59,326 bases of DNA, from positions 1 through 59,326 of the forward strand of contig NZ_JAVIXR010000016.1 of assembly GCF_031157525.1 (NCBI RefSeq), in the 5' to 3' direction. The stretch is from Marinobacter sediminicola. Its GTDB lineage: Bacteria > Pseudomonadota > Gammaproteobacteria > Pseudomonadales > Oleiphilaceae. Below are positions 1 through 9,181 of this stretch, in pieces (position 1 is the stretch's first letter; the number at the start of each line of letters is the position of its first letter). Below the pieces are notes generated by a model. The model had not been told where the DNA came from and ran no database searches. It was given only the letters and a program-made list of their open reading frames with translations. The position numbers were made by a program, and so were the translations under genes.

Positions 1-89
1 TCCGGAAACTGTGCGTAGCCATGGATGGCGAAGCCAAGCGTACACGGACGTATTCACAGCGTGTTTCCGGAGTCTCAGCGCCCCACTTG
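1..89 (-). repeat. Intergenic three-way-junction repeat, copy 1 (cut by window edge)
   Basis: The core matches the copies near 16.5, 34.1 and 36.0 kb. Read on the minus strand it contains CGCTTGGCTTCGCC followed by ATCCATGGCTACGCACA, nearly as in the 36-kb copy. It is enclosed by an inverted repeat of which TCCGGAAAC (1-9) and GTTTCCGGA (63-71) are visible; the rest of the left arm lies outside the window. The right arm would extend to about 89 if it is 27 bp long like the other copies. It lies 14 bases beyond the stop of the chemotaxis gene. The core shows a paired C-G to T-A change relative to the other copies in its first hairpin, which supports a folded structure. Confidence 0.75.
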
Positions 90-103
90 GCCGTCTAAAG
101 AAC

Positions 104-2134
104 TCAAACCTTAAACGCCTCAACAAGCCTCTGCAAAGACGCCGTCAAATCAGACATCTCCTGGGAAGAAGCCAGAGTTTCTTCAGCGTTCGCAGCAGTC
201 GATTCACCCAGTTCGCCAATGTGAGCAACGCTGGAGTTCACGTCTTTGGACACCGCCGACTGCTCTTCAGCTGCCTGGGCAATCTGGTGGCTCATGTCCA
301 CAATCACCGAAATACCCTTGGCAATTCTGCTCAGCGCCTCAGTAACCTCTCCCGACTTCTCAACGGTTGTCTGAGTAACATCACGGCTATTGGTCATGGC
401 CGCTACGGCATCTTTTACGCCACTTTGAAGCCGTGAAATCATGCCTTCAATTTCTTCAGTGGACTTATGCGTGCGCTGGGACAGAGAGCGAACCTCATCT
501 GCAACCACCGCAAACCCACGCCCTTGCTCGCCGGCACGTGCTGCCTCGATGGCAGCGTTCAAGGCCAACAGGTTGGTCTGCTCAGCAATGGCTTTGATTT
601 CCACCAAAACCTGACTGATGTTATTGCTGTCCTCGCTTACCCGGTTGATCACGTCCACCGCACTGGAAATCTCCGTTGCCAGGCGATTGATGGTTTCAAC
701 GGTATCGGAAACAACGCCGCGGCCGGTTTCCGTATCTTGCTCTGCAGCGGTGGCGCTGTCAGCAACCCGGTGGGCGCTTTCAGTGACTTCACTCACCGCC
801 TCTACCATCTGGCTCATGGCTTCATTGATCTGACCGCTCTCGGCCATCTGCCGGGCTACCGCTTCACTGTTGGCGGCCGCTGTATCCTTCACGCGCGCAG
901 CCTGCTGATCGACCTCGTGCGTTGTCTGGCCAACAGAGCGAATCAGTTCAGCTATGCGATCCGTCATATTGTTGAACTCACCGGTCAACTCGCCAAGTTC
1001 ATCGCGATTATCCAGGGAAATCCGGGTCGTCATATCACCAGCAGCAACCTTGCGAGCCGCTTCGCTGAAGCGGTTTATCGCAGTACGGACAGAAATAAAG
1101 AAGCCGACATAGAGGTACACAACAAACAGCAGCACAACAATCAGTGCCACTACAATGAGACGGCGCTGACTCACCTCCTGCTCCAGCCTGGCTCCCAAGT
1201 TGGCGGCCACCACATCAAACGCAGCATCTTTCAGCTCAACATAACCTTCCAACTCTGCAGAAATCCGGGAATCGTATTCCGCCCAGGCCATCTCCAGCCG
1301 CATTGGCGCAATGACATTCACCTCAAGCAATTCACGGGCGTTCAAAAGACTCTTATCAACGCGATTCAATGCTGTTCCCGCCAAAGCCGCAAGGGTTGGA
1401 GACGCATCTGCCGCGAGGGTCAAGGCTGGCGAAAGCAAGGAACTACGGTTAGTCAAAGCATCGTAGATTTCATTCAGGTTTTCGCTAAGGGCGTAACCTA
1501 ACTGGCCATCAACAAGCGCGAACAAACCATAGGAGCGCGCCCGACCCAGTTCGCTGCGTGCATCGGGAAGGGTTTCACGGATAAGGCCGAGAATAAGCAG
1601 GTTTTCCCTTGAGGCACCCTGGCCCAACCCCGACGTCTCTATAGTCGCAGGAATCAAGGCCAACGCTTTCTGAACAAACTCCTGAAAATATTTGAACTGA
1701 GGGTCGAAGTTGGTCTGATAGTTATCATCCCCACGAACGCTCTGCCACTCTGCTTTGAGCGCCTCCACTTGCTCAGCCCAGGCTCCAGACGTATCAAAGG
1801 AACGTGGCTCTGCAGTCAGGGCATCAAGAATGGAATTTATTTCGCTGGCAGTTTGGTCGGAGAGAGCCTTTAGACTGCCTTCATCCTTGGCGACTCCGGG
1901 TGCACGGTAGTCCCGATAATCAATAGCTGCGTCTACAAGTCGGTCAATCTGGCGAAGCTGTTCAAGACCCTCAACGCCCCGTGTTGTGGTTGCAACTGAG
2001 CGGTTGAGTTCCGTCATGACAAGCCAGGACAACCCACCAATCGGTAAGAGGAACAAGATACTGATAAGGCTGAACTTATACAGCATCGGCAGCCGGTTCA
2101 TCAGTGCTACTGCGGGATTAATGAGTTGCTTCAC
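104..2134 (-). CDS. Methyl-accepting chemotaxis protein
   Basis: Transmembrane chemoreceptor of 676 residues that would signal to CheA/CheW. One membrane segment lies at about residues 20-40 and a second at about 325-350. Between them is a roughly 280-residue periplasmic sensor region that I cannot assign to a ligand. A HAMP domain follows, then a long coiled-coil signalling domain with the highly conserved hairpin tip ([20 protein letters not shown], about residues 530-550). There is no C-terminal CheR/CheB-tethering pentapeptide; the protein ends in VEAFKV. I chose the GTG at 2134 because AGAGGG lies 5 bases upstream; a TTG at 2158 extends the frame by 8 residues but lacks a ribosome site. 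A FliA-type promoter lies just upstream, so it is probably made with the flagellar regulon. Confidence 0.92.
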   Translation of the reverse strand: MKQLINPAVALMNRLPMLYKFSLISILFLLPIGGLSWLVMTELNRSVATTTRGVEGLEQLRQIDRLVDAAIDYRDYRAPGVAKDEGSLKALSDQTASEINSILDALTAEPRSFDTSGAWAEQVEALKAEWQSVRGDDNYQTNFDPQFKYFQEFVQKALALIPATIETSGLGQGASRENLLILGLIRETLPDARSELGRARSYGLFALVDGQLGYALSENLNEIYDALTNRSSLLSPALTLAADASPTLAALAGTALNRVDKSLLNARELLEVNVIAPMRLEMAWAEYDSRISAELEGYVELKDAAFDVVAANLGARLEQEVSQRRLIVVALIVVLLFVVYLYVGFFISVRTAINRFSEAARKVAAGDMTTRISLDNRDELGELTGEFNNMTDRIAELIRSVGQTTHEVDQQAARVKDTAAANSEAVARQMAESGQINEAMSQMVEAVSEVTESAHRVADSATAAEQDTETGRGVVSDTVETINRLATEISSAVDVINRVSEDSNNISQVLVEIKAIAEQTNLLALNAAIEAARAGEQGRGFAVVADEVRSLSQRTHKSTEEIEGMISRLQSGVKDAVAAMTNSRDVTQTTVEKSGEVTEALSRIAKGISVIVDMSHQIAQAAEEQSAVSKDVNSSVAHIGELGESTAANAEETLASSQEMSDLTASLQRLVEAFKV

Positions 2135-2184
2135 ATCGACCCTCTCTTTGAGACGCAAACAAATGAATGCATGTTCTGTTTTTA

Positions 2185-2211
2185 TTATCGCCCAAATTCG
2201 AAAAAACTTGA
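2185..2211 (-). promoter_or_regulatory. Sigma-28 (FliA) promoter of the chemotaxis gene
   Basis: On the minus strand TCAAGTTT is followed after exactly 11 bases by GGCGATAA. The flagellar sigma factor consensus is TAAAGTTT or TCAAGTTT, N11, GCCGATAA, so only one position of the -10 box differs. Transcription would start about 40 bases ahead of the proposed GTG start at 2134. Confidence 0.8.
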
Positions 2212-2237
2212 GTAACTATTTATTACCAAACTAAGGT

Positions 2238-3125
2238 TCAAACAACCCCTGCAATCACCAGTAACGCAAGCGCACAAATCCACACCAGCATGCTCCGGCT
2301 GAGCAAGTCTCTTACCGCACTCAAACTGCGACCGCCAAAACTGGACCATTCGTCCGCATGAATCCGGGAAAAGCGGGCTGGATCAAGTGCATACCCGGTT
2401 AACGACCCATTCGCGGAAATCATGAGGATCTCTGACGTCATTTTCGTAATACCCGCCATCGCAGCTCTGGATTCACTCAACCAGCCCGACAAGTCACCGG
2501 CAATCCCAAAGGTTATTGAAAGCAACCTCACCGGTATCCAGTTAAACCATTCACATACTTTCATGTACCGCGGTCTCGCCGCTGCCTGTGGCCACTGTTC
2601 TGACAGAGCCACAAGCCCACGTACAAAAATGGCCAAGCCAATGCCGCCCACTACATACCAGAAAGCCACAAGGAAGAACCGCTGAAATACGGCCAGCATC
2701 AACGCTTTGCACAAAGCAAGGTGCATGATCTCAGGTGATACCGCAGCGCCACGCTCGTTGGCAGGCAGGCGCTCCTGTATAAGATGCCATGCAGCTTGCA
2801 TGTCACCCTTACGCCAAGCTTCCGCGTAGGGCTCAAGCGCTTGCCGCCAGCCCGGCGAGCCCATCATCAGCACAAGCACTAGAGTTTCCAGCGGATAGGC
2901 AGCAAGCCGCCAACCATGTAGCTCAAAAGCATAAATGCTCAAAGCCGCCAGCAGCGCAGGTACAGTGATCAGAACAAGACCAGTCACAAGCCCTGATTCA
3001 CGACCCGCTTTAACAACAGCACCTTGGCGAAACCAACGCCGCCATAGCTCGTCCCCGGAAATCGCATTCAGGCTATCAAGCCGTCTCCGAACCAGATACG
3101 CAATGAGAAATACCACCAGAATCAT
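2238..3125 (-). CDS. ampE: AmpE-like inner-membrane protein
   Basis: A 295-residue multi-pass membrane protein of the AmpE/CobD-like family. Hydrophobic segments are visible at the extreme N-terminus, around residues 50-90, around 140-170, and at the C-terminus (about 275-295). AmpE is linked genetically with AmpD in beta-lactamase regulation, but its biochemical role is unclear. The start codon directly follows the ampD stop with no gap, so the two genes are almost certainly translated from one message. The same ampD-ampE pairing next to a DUF1631 gene and nadC occurs in Pseudomonas. Confidence 0.85.
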   Translation of the reverse strand: MILVVFLIAYLVRRRLDSLNAISGDELWRRWFRQGAVVKAGRESGLVTGLVLITVPALLAALSIYAFELHGWRLAAYPLETLVLVLMMGSPGWRQALEPYAEAWRKGDMQAAWHLIQERLPANERGAAVSPEIMHLALCKALMLAVFQRFFLVAFWYVVGGIGLAIFVRGLVALSEQWPQAAARPRYMKVCEWFNWIPVRLLSITFGIAGDLSGWLSESRAAMAGITKMTSEILMISANGSLTGYALDPARFSRIHADEWSSFGGRSLSAVRDLLSRSMLVWICALALLVIAGVV

Positions 3126-3776
3126 CTAAACCGCTCCTTCAGGTGGCTGTTCGGCACTGCTCTTTCCAGCTTGAGCTGCCTGCAGAGACGTCCGAAAGTG
3201 TTGCCAATCAAATGCCGGCCCAGGGTCCGTTTTGCGACCAGGCGCAATATCACTGTGGCCAGTAATGCGGTTGCGGGTGATATCCGGCCAGGCAGAACAG
3301 ATAACTACCGAGAGCTCTGCCAGCGCACGATATTGCTCGAGCGTGTAAGGAACATCGTCTGCACCTTCAAGCTCAACTCCAATAGAGAAGTCGTTGCACT
3401 CTTCCACACCCTGAAAACTGGATCGGCCCGCATGCCAAGCCCTTTCCAGCAGGCTGACAAACTGAACCAGACTGCCATCCCTGCGAATCAGTACGTGGGC
3501 CGACACGCGCATCTGCGCAATGGTTGCGAAGTAAGGATGCAACTCCGGATTCAGGCTATTGGTGAAGAAGTCTTCAATGTAGGGACCACCAAACTCGCCG
3601 GGCGGCAAGCTGATACTGTGCACCACCAGAAGGTTTATGGTCGCGCTTTCCGGGCGAGGGCCGTAATTCGGCGAAGGACACCAGCGAGCGCCTTCAAGGC
3701 GCCCCGTTTGGCGAAGCGCCTCTATGTTTTCGCCGTAATTGGCCCTACTAACATGATCGGAGGCTGAATGGGGCAA
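3126..3776 (-). CDS. ampD: 1,6-anhydro-N-acetylmuramyl-L-alanine amidase AmpD
   Basis: Cytoplasmic zinc amidase that cleaves the peptide from anhydro-muropeptides during cell-wall recycling and so keeps ampC-type induction low. It is an Amidase_2 domain of 216 residues. The expected zinc ligands are present: His53 in LVVHS, His174 in ITGHSDIAPGRKTDPG, and Asp184 in the same motif. The N-terminal WCPSPNYGPRP stretch is typical of the family. The only in-frame start is a TTG at 3776: going upstream the frame meets a TAA 27 bases before it with no ATG or GTG between. The protein carries about 25 extra N-terminal residues compared with enterobacterial AmpD. It is followed immediately by ampE. Confidence 0.93.
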   Translation of the reverse strand: MPHSASDHVSRANYGENIEALRQTGRLEGARWCPSPNYGPRPESATINLLVVHSISLPPGEFGGPYIEDFFTNSLNPELHPYFATIAQMRVSAHVLIRRDGSLVQFVSLLERAWHAGRSSFQGVEECNDFSIGVELEGADDVPYTLEQYRALAELSVVICSAWPDITRNRITGHSDIAPGRKTDPGPAFDWQHFRTSLQAAQAGKSSAEQPPEGAV

Positions 3777-3848
3777 GATGAATCCATTATTATCAGAGCA
3801 TTACACTGTGATCTGATTGAATCACAAAGTAACACCTGTTACCACGGA

Positions 3849-6152
3849 TCAATCTTTGCGAGTGTTGCGCAGATTGTCGATGATGGATTCCAGTGCTCTG
3901 TCGAAGATAAGCCCATCGTCAAGCATGCATACCGAGCCAGCGGCCATTGCGGCTGCCAACTCCTGGCGATGATACTCCGCCACTTTGGCACCGCTGCGGT
4001 TAACGAAAATGTACTTGCCGGTGGCTCTGATAACGGCAGCCAGCTTGCAACGAAGCCTGGTTTCCTCGCGGGTAAGCTCAACCCAGGCGCCAACGCGAAG
4101 GCCGTCTGCCCTGATCAGCCACCGTTCCGGAATATCTTCCTCAACCGACTCAGAGGACACTTCGACTAGTGACTCCACCACTTCAGGTTGCTGCTGTATA
4201 TTCGCCTCAGCTTTCGTTCCGGTGTCCGGCGGTGTAGCCTCGGTCTCTGGCACTACAAACGTTTCAATCAGTGGTTCTTCATCTTCCACCGCCGGTACTG
4301 GCCGCGAAGGGGCCGTTGCCAAACGCTGAAACACGTCCACGTGCGCCAGTTCGAGATCTCTTACCACGGTATCTGTTGCAAACGGATCCCAGGAAATTTC
4401 CTGAAGCGCCCTGCGGAAATCATCCACAATAGCTGGGATTGCGCGAAGCAAGTCGCTTCGGGTGGAGCTCTCTACAGGCTGAGGATCCACACTCCAAACA
4501 AGGTGGCCAGTCAGCTCTTTTGCGTCTGCCCAGCGCTCACTGTCTTCCCCCTCCCGCAACACCACCCACTGCAGGTACTTTGTCCATGCTTCTGTGAGCA
4601 TTTCGAGCACAGGCTCAGGAATATCCCTGCCAGCCGTATGCTGCTGAATCAGTGTTTCAGCAACCTTCGACGCCTGCTCCTGCCGCGCCCGACCTTCCTC
4701 CGCATCGCGCAAACGTTGCTCAACCAGTTCCCGACGGCGGCGATCAAGGTCCGTGAAGTGGCAAAAATCCTTCAAGAGCTCATCAAAAAGTGACACATTG
4801 TTGGTGAATTCACTCAACACCCGGTCCACCACCGTTTCGATCTTTTCGTGCAGCGGATCGCGCTGGCCTGCCCGCTTCTCACTCCAACCAATGGCAGATA
4901 GCGCCAGTTCGTTCAATAATTTTCGTACCGGGTGCCCACCACGGTTAAAAAAGTTTTTGTCGCTCAGGGCAACCTTGAGAACGGGTATCTGCAAGCGCCC
5001 TATGAGCGCCTTCATAACCGGGTGCAATTGCCGATCTTCCAGAATAAAGTCAAACAACATGGAGACCAGGTTTATGACATCATTGTCTACCTGCCCAATG
5101 TTCGCTTTCTCGCCACTAGCCGCCCTGAGAACAGGCTGAAGCCGCTGATCGAGAGAAGCTACATCACCGCCTTCCCACTGCGCGAACGATGTCTGTGCCT
5201 CGCTGAGACGAGCCAACAACCCATCAGTATCCAGGTAGGCCTCATCAGCCTTGTCCGGCTCTAACATGGTCTGGGATGCACCTCTTTGATGCAGGAGCGC
5301 GCTCAATTCGGAAAACGTTGCATAGGAAGCACCGCCCTGGATCTGGTCATGACTGTAATACTGGCCACCATCGACCTCACCCGACCCTTCACTCGCGCCT
5401 TGCTGCCTTGAGCTTGGCGGCACCGGGGCGGAGGTCGCAGACCTGGCACCGGCGGAACGGGCTGGTGGACGCTTTACATCCGGAAGAACACCTTCTGAAA
5501 CCAGCGTGCGGTTGGCTTCCTGATAGAAATCACCGAGCGTATCCGCCAGCAAACGGTCAAACAGTTTAAGAACAACAAGTTTTGCACGTATATCGATATC
5601 CAGATCAGCACAAGCTTCTGCGATACCGCCACAGATCACCTCGGGACTGAGAGGCATCTGACTGCCGGAGAGATCCACCCCCTTCACCAGATGGTTCACC
5701 CGCAAAGACAAAAGCTGGATAGGGGCCTGATATTGATTTCGCAGCTTATTGATCAGGTTATCAATCGCTACCTGCTGCTCCAGGTCTGAATGCTCCAGCA
5801 GACTCAGGGAATCGCGATCAACTTCATCAAGCGCACCTGCGGCCTGTCGGGGCCGGAACTTGCCAATATCGTTAAAAGCCTGGCTAACGTACTGCAGCAT
5901 TGAAACGACCATGGCTTTGCGGCGCAGCCGCAATTCGCGCATAGCATCAAAATAGACTGTCTGATCCATGTTGGAGCCGGCGCGATCCGCAAGCTCGAAC
6001 AAGGAGTCGTCAGCACGCTCGAAAAAACGTTCGAGCACACCTTTCAAAGACTGGCCAGACGAATCACGCAGACGAACAAGGGCCGGCGGCAGATCAAACC
6101 GTGAAAACGATTTCTGCCCGGAAAAATTGACAACCTTGTTTTCCTGCTTCAT
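3849..6152 (-). CDS. DUF1631 family protein
   Basis: A 767-residue cytoplasmic protein matching the DUF1631 family, whose function I do not know. It is largely helical and charged, with a low-complexity Pro/Ser/Ala/Gln stretch around residues 225-265 and an acidic linker around 625-680. The last 80 residues (from about WLIRADGLRVGAWVEL, then a CKLAAVIRATGKYIFVNRSG-type segment) look like a small beta-barrel with some resemblance to PilZ-type domains; that resemblance is my inference. It lies between ampD (same strand, 72 bases downstream) and divergent nadC, an arrangement shared with Pseudomonas. No catalytic motif is apparent. Confidence 0.8.
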   Translation of the reverse strand: MKQENKVVNFSGQKSFSRFDLPPALVRLRDSSGQSLKGVLERFFERADDSLFELADRAGSNMDQTVYFDAMRELRLRRKAMVVSMLQYVSQAFNDIGKFRPRQAAGALDEVDRDSLSLLEHSDLEQQVAIDNLINKLRNQYQAPIQLLSLRVNHLVKGVDLSGSQMPLSPEVICGGIAEACADLDIDIRAKLVVLKLFDRLLADTLGDFYQEANRTLVSEGVLPDVKRPPARSAGARSATSAPVPPSSRQQGASEGSGEVDGGQYYSHDQIQGGASYATFSELSALLHQRGASQTMLEPDKADEAYLDTDGLLARLSEAQTSFAQWEGGDVASLDQRLQPVLRAASGEKANIGQVDNDVINLVSMLFDFILEDRQLHPVMKALIGRLQIPVLKVALSDKNFFNRGGHPVRKLLNELALSAIGWSEKRAGQRDPLHEKIETVVDRVLSEFTNNVSLFDELLKDFCHFTDLDRRRRELVEQRLRDAEEGRARQEQASKVAETLIQQHTAGRDIPEPVLEMLTEAWTKYLQWVVLREGEDSERWADAKELTGHLVWSVDPQPVESSTRSDLLRAIPAIVDDFRRALQEISWDPFATDTVVRDLELAHVDVFQRLATAPSRPVPAVEDEEPLIETFVVPETEATPPDTGTKAEANIQQQPEVVESLVEVSSESVEEDIPERWLIRADGLRVGAWVELTREETRLRCKLAAVIRATGKYIFVNRSGAKVAEYHRQELAAAMAAGSVCMLDDGLIFDRALESIIDNLRNTRKD

Positions 6153-6301
6153 TGATTACCCCTCAGCCAAGGTGCGTGAAACGCCTGAGCATCGCTAAGA
6201 AACTACTCGGATTACATATCATACGAGTTAGTTGCGTCACCTTGTGTCAGAAATTGTCACCTTTTGTGTAGAGCGGACCCAGATCACAATCTTGGCAGAA
6301 T

Positions 6302-6330
6302 TTGGCGAAACCGCTAGCGGTCTATAGAAT
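6302..6330 (+). promoter_or_regulatory. Probable sigma-70 promoter of nadC
   Basis: TTGGCG and TAGAAT are separated by 17 bases in the 229-base divergent gap between the DUF1631 gene and nadC. The -10 ends about 50-60 bases before the proposed nadC start. This is a fair match, not a perfect one. Confidence 0.45.
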
Positions 6331-6387
6331 CGTGCTCCTTAACTCGTTCAGAACACTTTGGCCCCAGACACAAGCGGATGTATGACC

Positions 6388-7227
6388 ATGAATTTCACCG
6401 AACGCCTACGCCAGTCACGAATTGAATCCGTCGCAGCGAGCCTGCGAGAAGATATCGGCGATGGCGATATTACAGCTCAACTTATCCCACTGGAGAAGCA
6501 GGCTACAGGTCATGTTATTACCCGGGAGCGGGCCCACATCGCAGGGCGCGAATGGGTGAATGAAGTGTTCCGTCAGGTGGACAGCTCGGTCACTCTGGAG
6601 TGGCTAATCAAGGATGGTGAACCCGCCTCGCCCAACCAGGTTCTGTTCCGAATGAAGGGCACTGCCCGGAGCCTTTTAACTGCTGAGAGGGCCGCATTGA
6701 ACTGGCTGCAAACGCTTTCAGGGGTTGCAACAAACTGTGCAGGCTACGCTGAGCGTGTGGCGCATACCGGTGTTCGCCTTCTGGATACCCGGAAGACACT
6801 GCCCGGGTTGCGACTTGCCCAGAAATACGCGGTAACCTGCGGCGGCTGCCACAATCACCGCTTGGGGCTTTGGGATGCATTTCTGATCAAAGAAAACCAC
6901 ATTTCCGCCTGCGGTTCCATTGCTGCCGCCATTGAGGCAGCCCACAGAATCGCCCCAGGCAAACCCGTAGAAGTGGAAACTGAGAATCTGACCGAGTTGG
7001 AGCAGGCACTCAACGCGGGCGCTGACATCATCATGTTGGATGAGTTTTCCATGGAAGATCTGCGCACAGCCGTCGCCATGACCGGAGGGCGGGCAAAACT
7101 GGAAGCTTCGGGAGGCATCAATACAGACACATTGGTTCCTATTGCAGAGACCGGTGTCGACTATATTTCCATTGGCGCGCTGACCAAAGACGTCAAAGCA
7201 ACTGACCTATCCATGCGCCTGGACTGA
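6388..7227 (+). CDS. nadC: Nicotinate-nucleotide pyrophosphorylase (carboxylating)
   Basis: Quinolinate phosphoribosyltransferase: converts quinolinate and PRPP to nicotinate mononucleotide, CO2 and pyrophosphate in de novo NAD synthesis. 279 residues. The family's phosphoribosyl-binding signature is visible ([15 protein letters not shown] then [20 protein letters not shown]), as are the conserved EVETENL and IIMLDEFS strands and the terminal EASGGIN phosphate loop. The frame opens at a TTG (6358), but ATG codons at 6382 and 6388 fit the family N-terminus better; I chose 6388. It is transcribed alone, divergent from the DUF1631 gene and convergent with the yqcC-parA pair. Confidence 0.95.
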   Translation: MNFTERLRQSRIESVAASLREDIGDGDITAQLIPLEKQATGHVITRERAHIAGREWVNEVFRQVDSSVTLEWLIKDGEPASPNQVLFRMKGTARSLLTAERAALNWLQTLSGVATNCAGYAERVAHTGVRLLDTRKTLPGLRLAQKYAVTCGGCHNHRLGLWDAFLIKENHISACGSIAAAIEAAHRIAPGKPVEVETENLTELEQALNAGADIIMLDEFSMEDLRTAVAMTGGRAKLEASGGINTDTLVPIAETGVDYISIGALTKDVKATDLSMRLD

Positions 7228-7257
7228 ACCGGGCAGCTCAGCATGCAAGCACAGTGA

Positions 7258-7593
7258 TCAGCTACCTGAGAGTAGCTGATCAACTGCTTCAAGCTCCTGT
7301 ATCACCCCCTGCCCTGATTCAGGAAGGCCACGAAAGTACTCTTCTGCCATGGGCGCAATGCCAGACACCCTGGGCAGAGGGTGGCCGTTTTCAACTATGA
7401 ACTTCATGCGCTCAAGAAATACAAATTGAATCCACTGGGTAAATGCCAGTGTGTCGATGCAGAAGGGCTCAGTGCTGTCGAATGCCTCTGCTGGCGGGCG
7501 TTCAGCCGCCCACATGTCAAGTTTGCGCAGCTCTATTTCAATTCCAAGAAGGCAATCTGCCACCTGCCCTGTCACGTCACCGGTGCCGGCCAT
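7258..7593 (-). CDS. YqcC family protein
   Basis: A small 111-residue protein of the YqcC family, which has no established biochemical function. The family pattern is visible: a helix with IEIELRKLDMW, then PFCIDTLAFTQWIQFVFLERM, and a C-terminal helix. In many gammaproteobacteria yqcC lies beside a pseudouridine synthase gene; here it instead follows a ParA gene by only 9 bases and is likely co-transcribed with it. Confidence 0.8.
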   Translation of the reverse strand: MAGTGDVTGQVADCLLGIEIELRKLDMWAAERPPAEAFDSTEPFCIDTLAFTQWIQFVFLERMKFIVENGHPLPRVSGIAPMAEEYFRGLPESGQGVIQELEAVDQLLSGS

Positions 7594-7602
7594 AACCCCT
7601 CC

Positions 7603-8400
7603 TCAATCCGCCAAAGGTTCCAGCTCTACGGTCTCGCCACTCAATACGCGATACAGATCTTCAAACTGCTTTGTGAGGGCGTGCTTTGGAGCCATGTGAA
7701 TAAGCGGCTGCCGACACTGGTGAGACTCTTTCATTTTTACAGACGCTGACAAGCGTACGGGCAGCACTGGCAATCCTTCTTCGATCAGCTCTTTTACCAG
7801 CTTCTTGGGCAGGCTGGCCCTGGGCTGGAACTGGTTGGCGACAATACCTTCCACCACCAGCTCTTCGTTATGATCTTCCTGCAGATCTCTAATTTCATTG
7901 AGAATGTTGTATAGCGCCTGACGAGAAAAATCATCACAATCGAATGGAATCAGGCAGCGCTGAGCCGCGATAAGTGCCGAACGGGTGTAGAAGTTCAGAG
8001 CCGGTGCCGTGTCGATGTAGATTTCGTCGAAGGACTCACCCAGCTTTTTGAGGGCTTCCCGCAGCTTGTAAATCTTATGCTTCGCTTCCAGCTTGCGCTC
8101 AAGAAAATCCAACTCCGGGCTGGAGGGCAACACATAAAGGTTTCGGAACGGCGACGCATGAACAAATTCCTCCGGACGCCGGTTGAATACCTTGAAGGCC
8201 ACCGTTTGTTCCAGCATGTCTGCAACCGTATCTTTGAGCTCGCTCGCAGGTTTGCCTAAGAGATAATGCGTTGAGTTACCTTGGGGGTCCAGATCAACAA
8301 CCAGCGTGCGCTTGCCTCGTGCCGCGCTGATCGCTGCCAGGTTGCAGGTAATACTGGATTTTCCGACTCCACCTTTTTGGTTGAATACTACCCGTCTCAT
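7603..8400 (-). CDS. Orphan ParA family ATPase
   Basis: A 265-residue deviant-Walker ATPase. The P-loop KGGVGKS sits at residues 9-15 with the signature lysine, followed by LVVDLDPQGNST and the Walker B-like IYIDTAPALNF. ParA proteins dimerise on ATP and bind DNA or position cargo. No ParB/Spo0J gene or partition-like iterons lie next to it, so the cargo is unknown; a role in chromosome segregation cannot be assumed. It lacks the N-terminal helix-turn-helix domain of plasmid type Ia ParA. Neighbours are yqcC downstream (9 bases) and hda upstream (82 bases). Confidence 0.85.
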   Translation of the reverse strand: MRRVVFNQKGGVGKSSITCNLAAISAARGKRTLVVDLDPQGNSTHYLLGKPASELKDTVADMLEQTVAFKVFNRRPEEFVHASPFRNLYVLPSSPELDFLERKLEAKHKIYKLREALKKLGESFDEIYIDTAPALNFYTRSALIAAQRCLIPFDCDDFSRQALYNILNEIRDLQEDHNEELVVEGIVANQFQPRASLPKKLVKELIEEGLPVLPVRLSASVKMKESHQCRQPLIHMAPKHALTKQFEDLYRVLSGETVELEPLAD

Positions 8401-8482
8401 GTCATTTCTCCATCTGGCGCTTTACTCAGCGTCTTATCGTTTGATTGCTGCTTTTGTGTTTGGTTATGCCTGAGCCTTTGAC

Positions 8483-9181
8483 TCACCACTGCATGACCGT
8501 TTTCACGAACGGAATAGTGAGACGTCGCTGTGCTTGCAGGGAATTTTCATCGAGGGTATCAAGAATGCTCAATAATTCTCCGAGACGCCGTGGAGCACGG
8601 CGCATAATAAAGCCTGCAACGTCGTCCGTCATTGTTAGCCCGCGCTGTTCGGCACGGGCCATGAGTATTCTTAACCGGTCATCATCACGGTAAATCCCAA
8701 GCTGCACCGTAACACCGTGATGCAACCGAGAGACCAGATCTGGCAATACAAAGGGCAAGGAGGCAGGGACCTCAGAGAGACTGACAACGAGCATACGCCC
8801 ACCGTCGTGCAGGCGGTTATAAAGGTGAAAAACCGCCTCTTCCCAGTCTGCTTTACCGGCTATCCGGTCCAGATCATCAAGCGCGACAACATCCATGGTG
8901 TCCAGCCCCGCAAGCGCTTCTGGCCCGAAAGGCTCCAGTTCGGCAATACTGATACACACGGCTGTTTTTCCATCGGCCTCTCCGTGATGGCAGGCTGCCT
9001 GTAACAGGTGGCTTTTACCGGTATCAGAATCGCCGCACACCACCACCACCGGCAGTCCTTCAGGCTGACTGAACACCGATGCCAGCCGCTGCGCAGCTTC
9101 CCGGTTGCGATCCCCGTGAAAATTATCGAAACGTGCATCGTCCCGAAGCCGGACACCAAGAACCAGTTGCGATGCGCTCAC
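8483..9181 (-). CDS. hda: DnaA regulatory inactivator Hda
   Basis: AAA+ protein related to DnaA that, bound to the loaded beta clamp, stimulates DnaA-ATP hydrolysis and limits re-initiation. The N-terminus has the clamp-binding type motif QLVLGV. It is followed by a P-loop-like GDSDTGKSHL, a Walker B-like VVALDDLD, and a DnaA-like lid. I set the start at the GTG at 9181. It is preceded by GGAGGG ten bases upstream and overlaps the TGA of the upstream phosphatidyltransferase gene as GTGA, indicating translational coupling. A GTG at 9199 would add 6 residues. The protein is then 232 residues, the usual size. Confidence 0.92.
   Translation of the reverse strand: MSASQLVLGVRLRDDARFDNFHGDRNREAAQRLASVFSQPEGLPVVVVCGDSDTGKSHLLQAACHHGEADGKTAVCISIAELEPFGPEALAGLDTMDVVALDDLDRIAGKADWEEAVFHLYNRLHDGGRMLVVSLSEVPASLPFVLPDLVSRLHHGVTVQLGIYRDDDRLRILMARAEQRGLTMTDDVAGFIMRRAPRRLGELLSILDTLDENSLQAQRRLTIPFVKTVMQW

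Noticed and set aside
467..1501. 344-codon open frame on the plus strand
   Set aside because: It lies antisense to the chemoreceptor signalling and HAMP region and has no recognisable domain or ribosome site.
7603..8400. ParA as evidence for an integrated plasmid
   Set aside because: No ParB, replication gene, iterons or mobility gene is nearby, and neighbouring housekeeping genes (nadC, hda) are in a common chromosomal order.
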